Source: Melieria omissa (taxonomy: Eukaryota; Arthropoda; Insecta; Diptera; Ulidiidae). Taken from it: DNA of 64,000 nt. Position 1 is the stretch's first letter, and each line of letters opens with the position of its first letter. This document shows positions 46,860 through 58,130 of the stretch, piece by piece. Where the stretch lies: NCBI GenBank assembly GCA_963971225.1, contig OZ020267.1, forward strand, positions 103,303,729 through 103,367,728. Direction: 5' to 3'. Under the pieces are notes generated by a model. It saw only the letters and a list, made by a program, of their open reading frames with translations, searched no databases and was not told the origin of the DNA. Position numbers and translations under genes: made by a program.

Positions 46860-48538
46860 CAGTCCCTGTTCATCGAATTATGACAGATGAAAAAATTTCG
46901 AAATTTCTACTTCCATTATCGATAAAACAAAAACTAATCAAGGAAAAATAACAAATGAGGTATCAATTTATTCGTTGGAAAGTTTTGTACCAAGATATGT
47001 AAATTATAGTTTGCAGTTTCTAATATTTTGTCTGTCCACCCTTAGCTTTTAGAACTGCCTCTATTCGTTGAGGCATGCTATCAATGCAATTGGACATCAT
47101 TGTTCTCAATTGGATATCATTTTACCAAATATCTGTAATATTTTCTTTTAAAGTCGCTACCGTGGGGTTTCAACCAACTATACACTTTAGATTTCAAGTA
47201 TGCCCAGCACTTCTCTATCGGATTAAGATCGGGAGAATTGCCAGGCCACGCCAACACATTTAAATTTAATGTATTAATAGCGGCTATGCTTGATCGTGCT
47301 GTGTGGCAAGGAGCATCATCTTGCATGAAGATGTATTCCTCTCTGGGCTTCTGCAGGGTATCGATATACGGCGCTAAAACACCTTGAAGTACGTTTATAT
47401 ATAGGACAGAGCGCATTGTTCATTCAACGGTATGTATTGGATCGGGAATTTTGGATGTAATACAGCTCCAAACCATTACTGCTGGCAAATGTTTAATGCA
47501 GGGAACGATGCTTTCGTCTGAATACCGTTCGCACTGTCTTCTTCGCACAAATTGCTTTATTTCAGTATACGTTTCCACGCGACATTCATCGCTAAAGATA
47601 ACCTAAAAATGACAAGAATTTCGCAAAAAGTGGTTAATCGGAATTATTGTTAAAAATCGCAGGAAAGAGCAAATTTAATGGATTAACTTTGGTCCAGTTG
47701 TTTTGTCTGAATGCCTTATGCAACTGTGCCCAATATAACCGCCGCTGACGCATTACTTTGGTTAAATTTGGCTATTTCACTGGACGCCTGCGTATCAACC
47801 CATTTTCGTATAAGCGACGACGCACTGTCATCAGCAACACTGATACACCATAACCCTTTAGGTCTTCTAAAATTACCCTACATGGAGTATTTCGGTTCTC
47901 CAAAGCTTTTTGCACGACTCTACGGTCGGTTCTTGGTGTAGGTTTGCGAATATCGCGGCAGTTATTCATATTAGTTTTACAAACTGAAGGCAAGTCCTCA
48001 CTATTTCGGCTCTTTTTTTGCAGAATTGGCCACGAATGCCTTTGAAACTTGCAGTTTTTTGGGTATTTGAGAGTAGCTGCACCGCCCTCCTTCACCAAAG
48101 CCACAATTTGAAACTTTTTTCCACTGTTAGGTCACATTTTCTACCCATTTTGTTTCACAAGCCTTCAATAGATCCAACACGGATTTTATATAGTATTAAA
48201 CCAATATAATGATGATATTTTTTGATTACTTTTCTTAGTCTTTAATATGTAATTTCATAAATGATTTTTGTTAGTTATTTCTTATTTTCTTTCACAATTT
48301 GACTTTGAAATCAAAGTTATGATAACACCGACAATTGGAAATTTTAACAATTTTTCTGGTTGCCACGAGTTTACCGGCATCCACAGAGTTTTCTTTAACA
48401 GGATTTCAAAGAAAACTTTCCAATGAATAAATTGATACCTCTTTTGTTATTTTTACTTGATTAGTTTTTGTTTTATCGATGATGGAAGTTAAAATTTCGA
48501 AATTTTTTCATCGGTCATAATTCGATGAACAGGGACTG
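46860..48538 (-). mobile_element. Tc1-like transposon, 1679 bp, with 127-bp inverted repeats
   Basis: Termini CAGTCCCTGTTCATCGAATT start inverted repeats of about 127 bp (46860-46986 and 48412-48538) that differ at only a few positions. TA flanks both sides (46858-46859, 48539-48540), the Tc1/mariner target duplication. The - strand encodes a Tc1-type DD34E transposase, listed separately. Long inverted repeats place it among Tc1 elements with extended termini rather than the short-terminus mariners elsewhere in the window. Confidence 0.92.
47020..48148 (-). pseudogene. Tc1 transposase (DD34E), intact catalytic residues but broken frame
   Basis: ATG at 48148-48146 opens MGRKCDLTVEK. After a frameshift the DNA-binding half follows (KFQIVALVKEGGAATLKYPK, TPRTDRRVVQKALENR, SVLLMTVRRRLYENG). 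The catalytic core then reads VIFSDECRVET (Asp 1), FMQDDAPCHTA (Asp 2) and GNSPDLNPIEKCWAYLK (Glu, 34 residues after Asp 2). The C-terminus SMPQRIEAVLKAKGGQTKY is in another frame, before TAG at 47022-47020. Stops occur after RRRPVK and before TMRSVLYINVLQG, and another lies in the tail. Between NNWTK and VIFSDE, an 85-bp segment with GT/AG ends interrupts the frame and removing it restores it, so it may be an intron. Confidence 0.88.
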
Positions 48539-48699
48539 TAGTTTTTAAATTATTTTAGCTGAAGTAAATTAAGTTTAAAGAAGAACGCTTTTGAAAGTAC
48601 ATAGTAGTTTACATAGTAAGGAAAGAAGAAGCCGAAAATATATGAGGCATTTTTCATTTGACTTTTTACTTCAGTTCAGATATATGAATGAAATGAAAT

Positions 48700-50080
48700 G
48701 AAAAATTCCATATTTAAATAAATATTTATTACAGCCACAACAATGTGGTTCTTGTAATATGAGAACACTCTAAAAAACCAGGTTTGGCAAGAAAAATGTT
48801 GAAAATTAGTATTGAATGTTTTTGATATAAACACACAGAAGACAAAATCTATAAATTTAAAGTTTTAATTTTCCCCATTAACAACTAGTAGCGAAAGGGT
48901 TATCAGTTGAAAGCCCACAAAAGGGAAGCTAGGTAACCAAATTGTGTTGAAACTATATATCAGAAAGAAGTAATTTAAACGGCTTCTTCTCTCATCACTT
49001 TAGAACGCTGTTACACTAATTTCTTTTATAATTTCCAGCTGCAGTTAAAAATTTTTTTTTTAATTGTCTTAAGTTGCTTAATCTTTCAGTTATTAAGTCA
49101 TCATGAAACTGACCTGAAATGCCTTTAAGCTTTTATCATAAGAAGCCCTCATTTTCTCATATCATTGGTTATATCGCACGCAACCAAGACGAAATTCTAA
49201 GCAAAGATTCGCTGTCGACAGTCTAATTTGTGCCTTTCGAATTGATTTCATGTCTATGCAGTGTCAAATTTCCATGTCCTAAATTGTATGTCTTTATATG
49301 CGCCGGATTGCTCTTGCGCTCTCTGCATTCCTTCTACCCATCTCTCTGGCTCTCTCTCGTCGCACATTTGACAAGCTCAAATCTTACAGCATCCAATTGA
49401 AGCATTCAAAGTGTGTAGCTGCCATAAGTTTAAAGAAAAAATAAATAAAATATTCACTTATGATTTTTATGCCTATTGGCTATAATTGAACTAAAGTTGC
49501 CACTGCTGTTGGTCATAAAAATAGGAATTTTGTGCGCACATAAACCTATTGTGTAGTTAGTTGAATCTGAATGGACAATTGATCATATATGACTATAGTT
49601 TTTGCGCCAGCTGTGTTGTTTGCATTAATTTAGCAAATTGATTCTTTTTTTTTATAGAGAATCGAGAACATTGCTGTGCGCTTTGCTGTCCTTGTCTGCG
49701 AGCGAAAAATCTTGACACCGCTTTTTTTTGCGCCGTGTCAATGACCCATTTCAGCGAGCAGTTATTTAATTAATTACGCACATATGTTGGTGTGTAAAGA
49801 TATTAAAATGTATTTAGTTGATTAGTGAAGTGCAGTGCCTTTGAAATTCTGTCCTCGAATAAAGTTGCCAATGCACTGGAACCACTCGTTGCTACTGAGT
49901 TGAGTTTGGGTTTTTGTAGGAGTTAGAGTTGGCTCTGTAAGCTTCGAAACTTTTCGATTGTTTTAGGTGGATGTAGCTCAGACATGTCTATGTATGTTAT
50001 GCTTGATGATAAGACTGAAGTGATGTTAGATTAGGATTGATCCTATTCTACATATAATCCCAGTAACTTTACCTAAAGTT
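48700..50080. other. Noncoding stretch, nothing recognised
   Basis: AT-rich. GTAGCGAAAGGGTTAT at 48887-48902 resembles the complement of TTAACCCTTTCGCTAC near 58014, possibly a decayed transposon end. Confidence 0.5.
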
Positions 50081-50084
50081 CTGT

Positions 50085-50566
50085 TATTTTGTCCAACCAT
50101 TTGGACGAAGTTATGAACCTGAATAGGTCTTTAACATCTACGTGGGATATCAATCTCCGTGAGGTCTCGCAGAAACAGTTGTCCTGGTGGCTGGATGGTG
50201 TGTGTTCCGATTAGCCAGTGTCCAGTAAGCGTCATTGTGAGGATGGAAATCTTAGGCTTTATAAAACTCAGAATAGTTGATGTACACTTTCTATCATAAA
50301 TGGGTCATATGAGCCTTGCAGTTGCGCATGAGAAGAGATTATACCACCTTTCCTGAGCTACGAGTATGAGTTCTGGCGCGAAGTTTATATTGGGCCAGTG
50401 GCATTCTTACCACCTCCTGGTCTGAAAGGATAAGGATGGTTGTAGCTTTCCATGCCAGATAGTCAGCTTTACAGTTACCTTCGATGTCTCGGTGATCAGG
50501 TGACCAAATGAGATGAATGGAGTGAAAAAAGTGAAACACATAGCACCCAGTGAGAGATGAGTCCAA
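50085..50566 (-). mobile_element. LINE fragment: RNase H end and C-terminal region
   Basis: On the - strand the frame reads IHLIWSPDHRDIEGNCKADY then LAWKATT, the end of an RNase H domain (W-x-PxH-x2-I-x-GN-x2-AD-x-LA) as in I/Jockey-type LINEs. Further on, in other frames, LTGHWLIGTHTIQPPG and DVKDLFRFITSSKWLD are recognisable as the C-terminal tail. Several frame changes and stops make it a fossil. It is the same family as 32458-32845 and 61287-61667. Confidence 0.7.
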
Positions 50567-50812
50567 TGCTTTTAGCGCAACTTAGCTTTCCAAGAAGACA
50601 TATACTAGCTTCCTTCTGTCAGGTAAGTATATGGTTCAGAATGGAAACCTAAACGTACACAATGCCTTGATTGTTCAGTCTTGTGGTTTTGTAGTTGCCT
50701 AATTGAAAAGCAGGAGCAGGCAAAACATCATCTTCTATACCAATGACCGGCTTTTTTCAGACACACATAGACATCTTAAGCCTTCATCTCCTAGTCGGGT
50801 ATGACCTCAAAT

Positions 50813-50966
50813 CAGTGGCGGATTCCGGGGGGTGTTTTGGGGGTTGAAACCCCCCCCCCCGAAATATTAGGATCGACATTAAAACTACATACAAATTAAA
50901 AGACAATTTATGAATATCAAAGAATTTTTTGAAACTCCCCGAAATATTTTTCTGAATCCGCCCCTG
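50813..50966. mobile_element. hAT-like MITE, 154 bp, with perfect 8-bp target duplication
   Basis: Starts CAGTGGCGGATTCCGGGG and ends GAATCCGCCCCTG, with a perfect direct repeat CCTCAAAT at 50805-50812 and 50967-50974. The 8-bp duplication and CAGTG terminus fit hAT. It has no coding capacity. This is the best-defined copy among the short CAGTGG elements in the window, although its interior differs from the CGCACAC copies. Confidence 0.9.
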
Positions 50967-50999
50967 CCTCAAATGAATCAACAGTAGAGACTTGCCGAT

Positions 51000-51620
51000 G
51001 TTCATTCACAAATCCCAGAGGTTTGAGTAGGCCCTTACTTGAAAAAAGTGTTGCTTTATTTTTTAGTCATTAGATCAAAACTGTAATTCAAGTGATCTAT
51101 TTCTTACGGGGCTGTTATTTCGTTTCGTCGTTTTGTGCCTTCGAAAATAACCAAAAGCCGAACCAATTAAATTTTCCAAAATGCTTTTATTCAGACAGCT
51201 TTGGAACATAAAATTTATGTTTTAATTATAACAATTTGTAAAAATTCATTTAATTAAAAATTCTAATAACAAATTGTTTAGAGGTTTTAATGACAAAACT
51301 TTGGTTTTATTGACAATTCTCAACACAATTATGAACCCAATAATTTAATTTGGTTTCCAGATTATGTTTTATTTGAAAACAAAATGAGTTTTAATAAATT
51401 TTAAATTTAAATTCTAAATTGTTTGTAGTGCTTTATCTGATCATAAAAGTGTATGAGTCAATAAAGGACTTTTATGAATCGTTTTATTTTTGAACTAAAC
51501 CATGGCTGGTTTCAACAGTGGTTTTGTTCAAAAATAAAAAAAAGAGCATTCTAACTTTCTCTATATAATTTTCACCATCGGGAAGTGAAAAGTCCTAAGT
51601 CCTAAGTCCAAAGTATGGTA
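51000..51620. other. Noncoding stretch, nothing recognised
   Basis: AT-rich with many AATTTTAAA words; no features. Confidence 0.5.
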
Positions 51621-51627
51621 GTATAGT

Positions 51628-51772
51628 CAGTGGGCCTGCAAGGGGTTTGGAGGGTTAAAATACCCCAAAAGACCAAAAATTCTGGTGCAAAATATGGTTT
51701 CGAATGGAATTGGGCTCAAAAGTTGTAAGTAAATCCTTCCCTCACCAAAATGAAATCCTGTGGACGCCACTG
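51628..51772. mobile_element. Short MITE of the CAGTGGCGCACAC family
   Basis: Starts CAGTGGGCCTGCAAGGGG and ends TGTGGACGCCACTG. The core AATATGGTTTCGAATGGAAT and GCTCAAAAGTTGTAAG match copies at 32849, 39672 and 39835. Possible degenerate target duplication (AGTATAGT / AGTTTTAA). Confidence 0.75.
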
Positions 51773-51774
51773 AG

Positions 51775-53040
51775 TTTTAATATAAATTTGTTTTGATAAC
51801 TTTCTATAACAGGTTTATCATTTGTAGCATCGACAACTAAATCCAAAGTCTCTTTGCTAGTATTTAATATAAATTTTTGTAGGTCACTTTCTGCTAGTAA
51901 TTTCAATAAAACCAAAACAACAAAAATGTCTACTAAACAAACAAAAAAGTAATTCATTCATTTCAAGGTTAATTTTTACGCATTGGGACTCCCACTCACG
52001 TCACAATCAAAGGCAACTAAAGATTGCGTAACTTCTTGACCTGCGCCTTATTTGTGCAACAAATCGCGCGTGAATCGTTTTGCCGCCAAAGAACGAACAC
52101 ACACACTCACACACATGAACAAATCATATTTCATATTTACATTGCACGCTACATTTAGTAAATTTGCTCGATGATTGTGTGGCAATGCGAGCTCATTTAG
52201 CAGCCACCCATCTGTTGCCATACGCATCCATCTCAGCGCCCAGTGCGAGTGTGAGCACGCTGACGCCCTCGGAGAGCGATATGTGTCGATAGCGTGCGCC
52301 AGCCGCGCAGAAAACGCTTCATTACAATTGCGACAAAAGATGCCATCAATAACGCCACCACTCATACCAATTTCCCGCTCCTGGGCCCCTCGGCCGCATG
52401 CAGCCAATGTGTGTTCAAGTATGCAGACAGCCTGAGCGTGCATGGTTATTCTTTATTCTTTATACTTTATTATGTTTTTTGTTCAATTCATGTAATTAGC
52501 CTAGTTTACAAGATTTTGCATCAGTGGTCTCATCATCTCCCCATAATTTCTATTTCCATTTCAATTTATATTTCGACATCGCCGCTGGCCGCTCAGCGCA
52601 CAACTGCGGCGCCACATTACACCAATGAGCTGTGTGAGTTGTATGCGACAACTTGTTGTTGTAATGAAATATTAACCCGTTGTAGATTTCATCAGTGAAT
52701 GCGATTAGTCATCGGATTTGTTCAGACAACATCATCGTCATGGCTTTAGACTGTTCATACTCTTAAGCGAGTTCGATTGCTGGCTTGAATTTGTAATTTG
52801 TCTATGGCATGAAAGTTTTCAATAAAATTGACTTAAGATTGGTAAAAAATTGATAAGATAAATTGGCTGGAATTTAGATGTATAAAGAAATTGCTAAACT
52901 TTTGTTTCTCAATGCAGAGTTACTGAATCCATGTATAATTTTACGCCTTGCTCGGATAGAGAGCTTACGTGTTGGTCCTTATGTCATTTAGTGCCATACA
53001 TATCGTTTCGGATTTTTGTTTGAATTTTAGAAAAATTATC
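51775..53040. other. Noncoding stretch, nothing recognised
   Basis: Overlapping frames at 52048-52700 on both strands have no family motif and no splice context. A GC-moderate patch lies at 52170-52440. Confidence 0.5.
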
Positions 53041-53045
53041 TACTC

Positions 53046-53395
53046 AAATAAAATAAAATAAAATAAAATAAAATAAAATAAAATAAAATAAAATAAAATA
53101 AAATAAAATAAAATAAAATAAAATAAAATAAAATAAAATAAAATAAAATGAAATAAAATAAAATAAAATAAAATAAAATAAAATAAAATAAAATAAAATA
53201 AAATAAAATAAAATAAAATAAAATAAAATAAAATAAAATAAAATAAAATAAAAAAAATAAAATAAAATAAAATAAAATAAAATAAAATAAAATAAAATAA
53301 AATAAAATAAAATAAAATAAAATAAAATAAAATAAAATAAAATAAAAAAATAAAATAAAATAAATAAAATAAAACAAAATAAAATAAAGTAAAAT
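53046..53395. repeat. (AAAAT)n pentanucleotide array, about 70 units
   Basis: Nearly pure AAAAT over about 350 bp with a few variants (a G at 53150, extra A near 53252 and 53346, C at 53375). The apparent Phe/Ile/Leu-rich - strand frames are artefacts. Confidence 0.95.
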
Positions 53396-53399
53396 ATTA

Positions 53400-53760
53400 T
53401 CTCAATCATGCCACAGAAAAGTTTAATATTTTAAAATTAATATCTTATCTTTCAGATTATGCCTTATAATTTTGGTATGCAACGTATTGGCCTCAGCGGA
53501 TAAATCTACCATTGAACGGATAAGAGTAAGTTATGCAAAGCTTTTAATTATTTGATTTAACTATTGCAATGATTGTGTTATTTACCATCGAGTTTGCAAT
53601 TTTGTTACCTTTTTTACTAAAAAACTTCTAGAGGTAATTGTTAGTTTTAAAAGCCAAGCAAAAGCTCTATGCTCTACGCATTATTATTATATTTATTCTA
53701 AAAACTAGGAGGCAAATTTGAGTCACAAAAAATTAGCCACGCCCGTTGTCCAACGCTCAT
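53400..53760. other. Noncoding gap
   Basis: Nothing recognised. Confidence 0.5.
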
Positions 53761-54060
53761 AAAATTTTATCAGTAAAATGACACATCTATGAGACGACGT
53801 TATCCAAAATTTGCAATCCTGTTCAACTTAACATTTCGAAGCTATTCCACCTTAAAAATTTGAATTGTATGGGTGGTACTCGTTCAATAGCAACCCTATT
53901 CCCCCTGTAGAAAAAGACGACTAACACCAAAAATTTTACCACTGGAATGACACGTCTAAGCCATGTCGCTGTACCAAATTTCAGTGCTGTATGACTTCTA
54001 ATTCTGAAGATATTCCATATTAAAAATGTAGGTTGTATCGGAGGTGCCACGCCTACCTGC
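53761..54060. repeat. Diverged direct repeat, two copies about 170 bp apart
   Basis: Copies near 53761-53880 and 53929-54060 share AAATTTTA, AATGACAC-TCTA, CCAAATTT, TATTCCA-TTAAAAAT and a GGTTGTAT-GG-GGT segment near a GCCACGCC word. Probably a dispersed element remnant; the family is unknown. Confidence 0.5.
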
Positions 54061-54064
54061 CGGA

Positions 54065-54560
54065 TCGTGTTCATACTATGTGCTTTAACGAGAGATTTGG
54101 TCAAGGAGAACATTCCGTGAGATTAATTGGCGGTCAGATTTTTGAGTTTTAGTGTCCTGTGACCAATAAACAAAAACAAACAGATATTCGTTCGCATTTT
54201 TTTACAAGTAAATAAATGACATGGTGGTTCAGATCTAATCTGGATCATGCGAATATGCCTATACAGGATTTATTCACGTTCTCAAGAAACAGTAGAGGCT
54301 CTCACAACTCTCCTCTCCTATCTCTTCCTTTCTCATTTCTCTTCTCCTGCCCATTTGGGCATAGTTCGAATGGACTGAGTGATATGGAAAGCTTGTAGCG
54401 TTCCTATTCACCCTCACATCATCATTATCGTCATCATCAACTAATGTCGCTTAGAGGTATCTGCAATAACTGTAGATTTACTAGATCGAAAAACAAATTA
54501 TCGACTGAATCTTCAGTGCCATCTAAACTAACGATTTTAAGTAAGAGAATAGAATAAGGT
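54065..54560. other. Noncoding stretch, nothing recognised
   Basis: No features beyond a pyrimidine-rich stretch near 54300-54350. Confidence 0.5.
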
Positions 54561-54567
54561 GAGAATA

Positions 54568-55826
54568 CGAGGGCAGTCCGATAAGTACTTAGCCCCACCG
54601 CCTGATGGTACCACTATCGTAAGAGAAATTTACTATCGTGTAGTACATCCTCGTAGACGGCTACTGTCAAAATTTCAGCCATATTGGATTTGTAGTTTTG
54701 TTTTGACCGCGTGTGGAAACGAACATGTCCGCGGATTTTAGAAAAATGGAAAAAGAGTAATATCGGTCGGTGATTCGATTCTAGTTTTTGGAAATCGCGC
54801 AACGAAATCAAAGAGCGCTTAGATGCTGTGTACGGTGACTCTTCTCCTTCAATGGTGACCGTCTAAAATTGGTTTAACGAGTTTCAACGTGGTCGCATGT
54901 CAGTTTTTGATGAGCCACGCCCAGATGCCCCAAAAACGGCTACCACGGAGAATAACGTGACAAATGTCCACGATCTCGTATTAGCAGACCGCCGATTGAA
55001 GGTGCGCGAGATAGCTGTCGGCATCTCAAAAGACCGCGTGGGGCATGAAATATTGGGTATGAAAAAGCTGTCGGCTCGATGGGTGCCGCGTTGGCTCACT
55101 CCGGACAACAAGCGCATCCGTGAGACCACTTCAGAGCAGTGTTTGACACTGTTTAAGCGTAATCCGAAGGAGTTTCTGCATCGTTTCGTGACCGTCGATG
55201 AAACATGGATTCACTGGTACACACCAGAGACCAATGTACAGTCGAAACAGTGGACTTTGCCCGGCGAATGTGCTCCGAAGAAGGCAAAGATTGTCCCATC
55301 GGCTGGAAAGTTTATGGCCACCATTTTCTGGGATTCACAAGGTGTGATCTATATCGACTTCCTGGAGACGGGCAAAACGGTCACAGGGTTCTACTATGCC
55401 GAACTATTGGGCCGATTCGTTGCCGAATTGCAGAAAAAACGGCCCCATTTGGCGAAGAAAAAAGTGTTCTTCCACCATGCCAACGCACCAGCTCACACCT
55501 TCGCCGTCGTCACGGCCAAATTGGTCGCATTAGGGTACGAACAGCTGCCCCATCCACCGTATTCTCCAGATTTGGCCCCGTGTGACTTCTTTTTGTTTTC
55601 AAACTTGAAAAAGTCACTCGCCGGGCAGAAATTTGAGTCGAATGAGGAGGTTATCGCCGCCACGGAGGCCTCCAGAAAACGTATTTTTCAGACGGTTTAA
55701 TGAAGTTGGAGTATCGCTGGGTCAAGTGTATCGAGTTGAAAGGAGACTGCGTTAAGAAATAAATCGCCACTTTTCCAAAATTTTCGTTTTTCTTTTGTAG
55801 GCTAAGTACTTATCGGACAACCCTCG
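54568..55826 (+). mobile_element. mariner transposon (irritans-like), 1259 bp, full length but inactive
   Basis: Inverted termini CGAGGGCAGTCCGATAAGTA continuing CTTAGCC match the complement of the right end except for two bases. TA flanks it at 54566-54567 and 55827-55828. The + strand carries a transposase with the VTVDETW first motif common in the irritans group. Confidence 0.93.
54746..55762 (+). pseudogene. mariner transposase, second catalytic Asp changed to Ala
   Basis: ATG at 54746 reads MEKE, stop, YRSVIRF, stop, FLE. After a frameshift it continues RNEIKERLDAVYGDSSPSMV, another stop, NWFNEFQRGR, and then the long open part (54897-55700). Recognisable parts: LGMKKLSARWVPRWLTPDNK, FVTVDETWIHWYTPE (first Asp kept), IFWDSQGVIYIDFLETGKT, FFHHANAPAHT (second Asp replaced by Ala) and PPYSPDLAPCDFFLF (third kept). 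A small deletion with frameshift near 55672 separates the tail YFSDGLMKLEYRWVKCIEL, which ends at TAA 55760-55762. Confidence 0.92.
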
Positions 55827-55829
55827 TAT

Positions 55830-58120
55830 TCTCTAGGAAATTGGGCTCATGCGTTTAGCTTCGCCTAGCTGACTACTGCAGTGTAGTTCAACTATTTGAG
55901 TAGCCACAATAGATGCCTTGAAGTGGGGTTTTAACAATGATATGCTTAGATATGTACAGATGGAATCGGATGGATTTACTGGAAGTGAGGAAGCCGAGAA
56001 AGCGAACTTTAGGTGGTCCAATTTCAGGCTAGCCCATTGTGCTTAATACTCGAAACAAAAAGGGTGATAGAGTATAGTCAGGTGGAGTTAAAGAAAGAAA
56101 GTAGTAGGGAAGGGATGGGGATACTTTTGGGTCTATTGTGATTTAATTTATTTTAGAAATCCGGTGATATTCCTTACTGTCTGGATCCCTGTGAATCCAA
56201 ACGGGATCTTCTGACAATCCTTTGGTCTTGGCGAGTGCAGATCAGTAATAATTTTATAATAATCCCCTTTAAGTTACTGAAAAATGAATTCGATATCCAA
56301 TGATTTCCGAATATTTTTCTTATTCACTTTGAAGCTTATGAGATTTTTGTAGGAGATGAGATTTTTTCACAACTTGAAAAATTTCTATTTGCACTTGTTT
56401 ATTGTTTACTCTTTAGTTATTTACAGTTGTGTAAATTTAAACTGGTAGCAGTTCGTTTGTGCTGCATTAAGACACTAAGACCACCTAATTACGCACTGTG
56501 CTGCTCTGACTGGCCCAAGTGTTATCTAGAGCGCTTTCCAGATGTTGCTCTATCGTTATGTACCTTTGGTAAAGATTTACTTGGCCGGAAGCAGATAGCA
56601 AGCGGCAACTTTTTCCATGCTGCATGCAGCGACTAAGACGAGACAACAATTGACCCTCACTTCATTAGTTTGCCACAGTATGTCGCAATATCGCTTGACA
56701 ACGCAACAGTGGCAAATAAATAAATATTTGACAACCCGCAGCGCAAATAAAAACCATTCACTTTTGTTAATCTTCAGTGGCTGAGCCGCCAAACGGCATT
56801 TCCGGGGGAGAGAAAACACTTTAGCGGAGCAGCGAACATTGAGATCGTAGACGCAGTGATTTCGACACTTTCAATTGCAATAATGTCGAGTGTAAATCTC
56901 GCCGAGTTGTATGAATCGAGTAGAGTATCCAAGTCAGCTCCCATCAAGTCAAGTGAGGTTATCGGGAATGCAGCCGAAGAAGCCGCATTCAACATAAGTT
57001 GGGCGCAATTTGACTGGTGCATTTAGATGGTAGTGAAATTGTTAAATACTTGAAGCATTTTATAGAAATTTAATGGATTTTTTGTGGCTTTTTCCAAATG
57101 AATAAAAATACTTAACTTTTATTACCTCAAACACTTTCAGAGCAGCTGCGACAAATGCACAACGGAAAACTTTGACCTTCTTCCAAATAACCATTGAACC
57201 TTGAAGCAGTTTCGAGCAAAGAGAAATACAGAAAGAGAAACACATATAGATAACAAAAGCATGAAAGACAGAGAGAGAGCGAGAAAGATTAGCACAGCAA
57301 TCACTGCTAAAATCGACTGTGCTGTTCTGTATTGTAACTTAGTATAGAATGTAAAAAAATTAAACAACAAAAAACAAAAAGAGGAAGACACATGCAAAAA
57401 GCCAAATCGAACACAAACACAACCAACCAAACATTATTATGGGTGTGTCATATGGTATTTTCCACAATTCGGCACAGTTTGACAGCGAAAAATCAAAATC
57501 CATTCACAAAGCACAGATTGCGGCTAAATTTAATACAATAACATTGCAAGCGAGCCACAAGTCGTTTGCATGCGTTGTGATGACCTTCAGCGCACCAAAA
57601 ACAACAACAACAACAAATCTGTTTACATACGCATATTCATGAATATTTGTGAGTGTGTGTGTGTGTGGAATTTGGTGCGTTCAATGATCCATCAAATTTG
57701 TTCCAAATTTTTACTAATGCTATCAGCAGTAATGATGCGCCCAACCCATAACAGAGTTAACTAAAGTCTTGTTGTTGGTTTTGTTTTTGTTTTTGCTGAA
57801 CAACTGAACTTCCGTTTGTCATTAAAATGTCAAAGGAGCAGCACCCAATATGGCACAAGCAAGTGAAAGTGTATTGGATCGCAAGTTGATTCGGATTTTA
57901 ATGATTTTTAAGCTGATTTTGAGCCAAAGTAAACCACTACATATGAGTTGAAAGGTCACTAAATGAAAAGTGAGAGCGGAAAAAAGTGTTGGCATTGTGC
58001 TATTTGCATTTAACCCTTTCGCTACAACTTTTGCAGGGTGTATTTTCCAACTTTTCGAGGCCATGTTTGGTTGAATTAATAATGCAAATAACGAACGTCA
58101 GCATCGACTAAATATGCGGT
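55830..58120. other. Noncoding stretch, nothing recognised
   Basis: Contains TTAACCCTTTCGCTAC at 58013-58028 (possible decayed transposon end), a (GT)n near 57653-57666, and AT-rich sequence. No gene-like frame. Presumably intergenic DNA or an upstream intron of the right-hand ADAMTS-like gene. Confidence 0.55.
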
Positions 58121-58130
58121 GGGGAATCTC

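Larger units (their letters stand above)
46316..48700. repeat. Diverged direct repeats around the Tc1 element
   Basis: Before the Tc1, TTTGCTATTTTGTTGACATATG (near 46322) and CAACATGTTAC recur near 46602. GTATGCAGGTTTTTTGAAAG near 46398 recurs near 46767. AAGTTTAAAGAAGAACG near 46566 recurs after the Tc1 near 48571, and CATTTTTCATTTGACTTTTTACTTCA-like words occur near 46833 and 48650. So the Tc1 interrupted a pre-existing block of diverged tandem units. Confidence 0.65.

Noticed and set aside
53036..53409. Phe/Ile/Leu-rich frames of 113 and 121 codons
   Set aside because: Translation of the AAAAT array.
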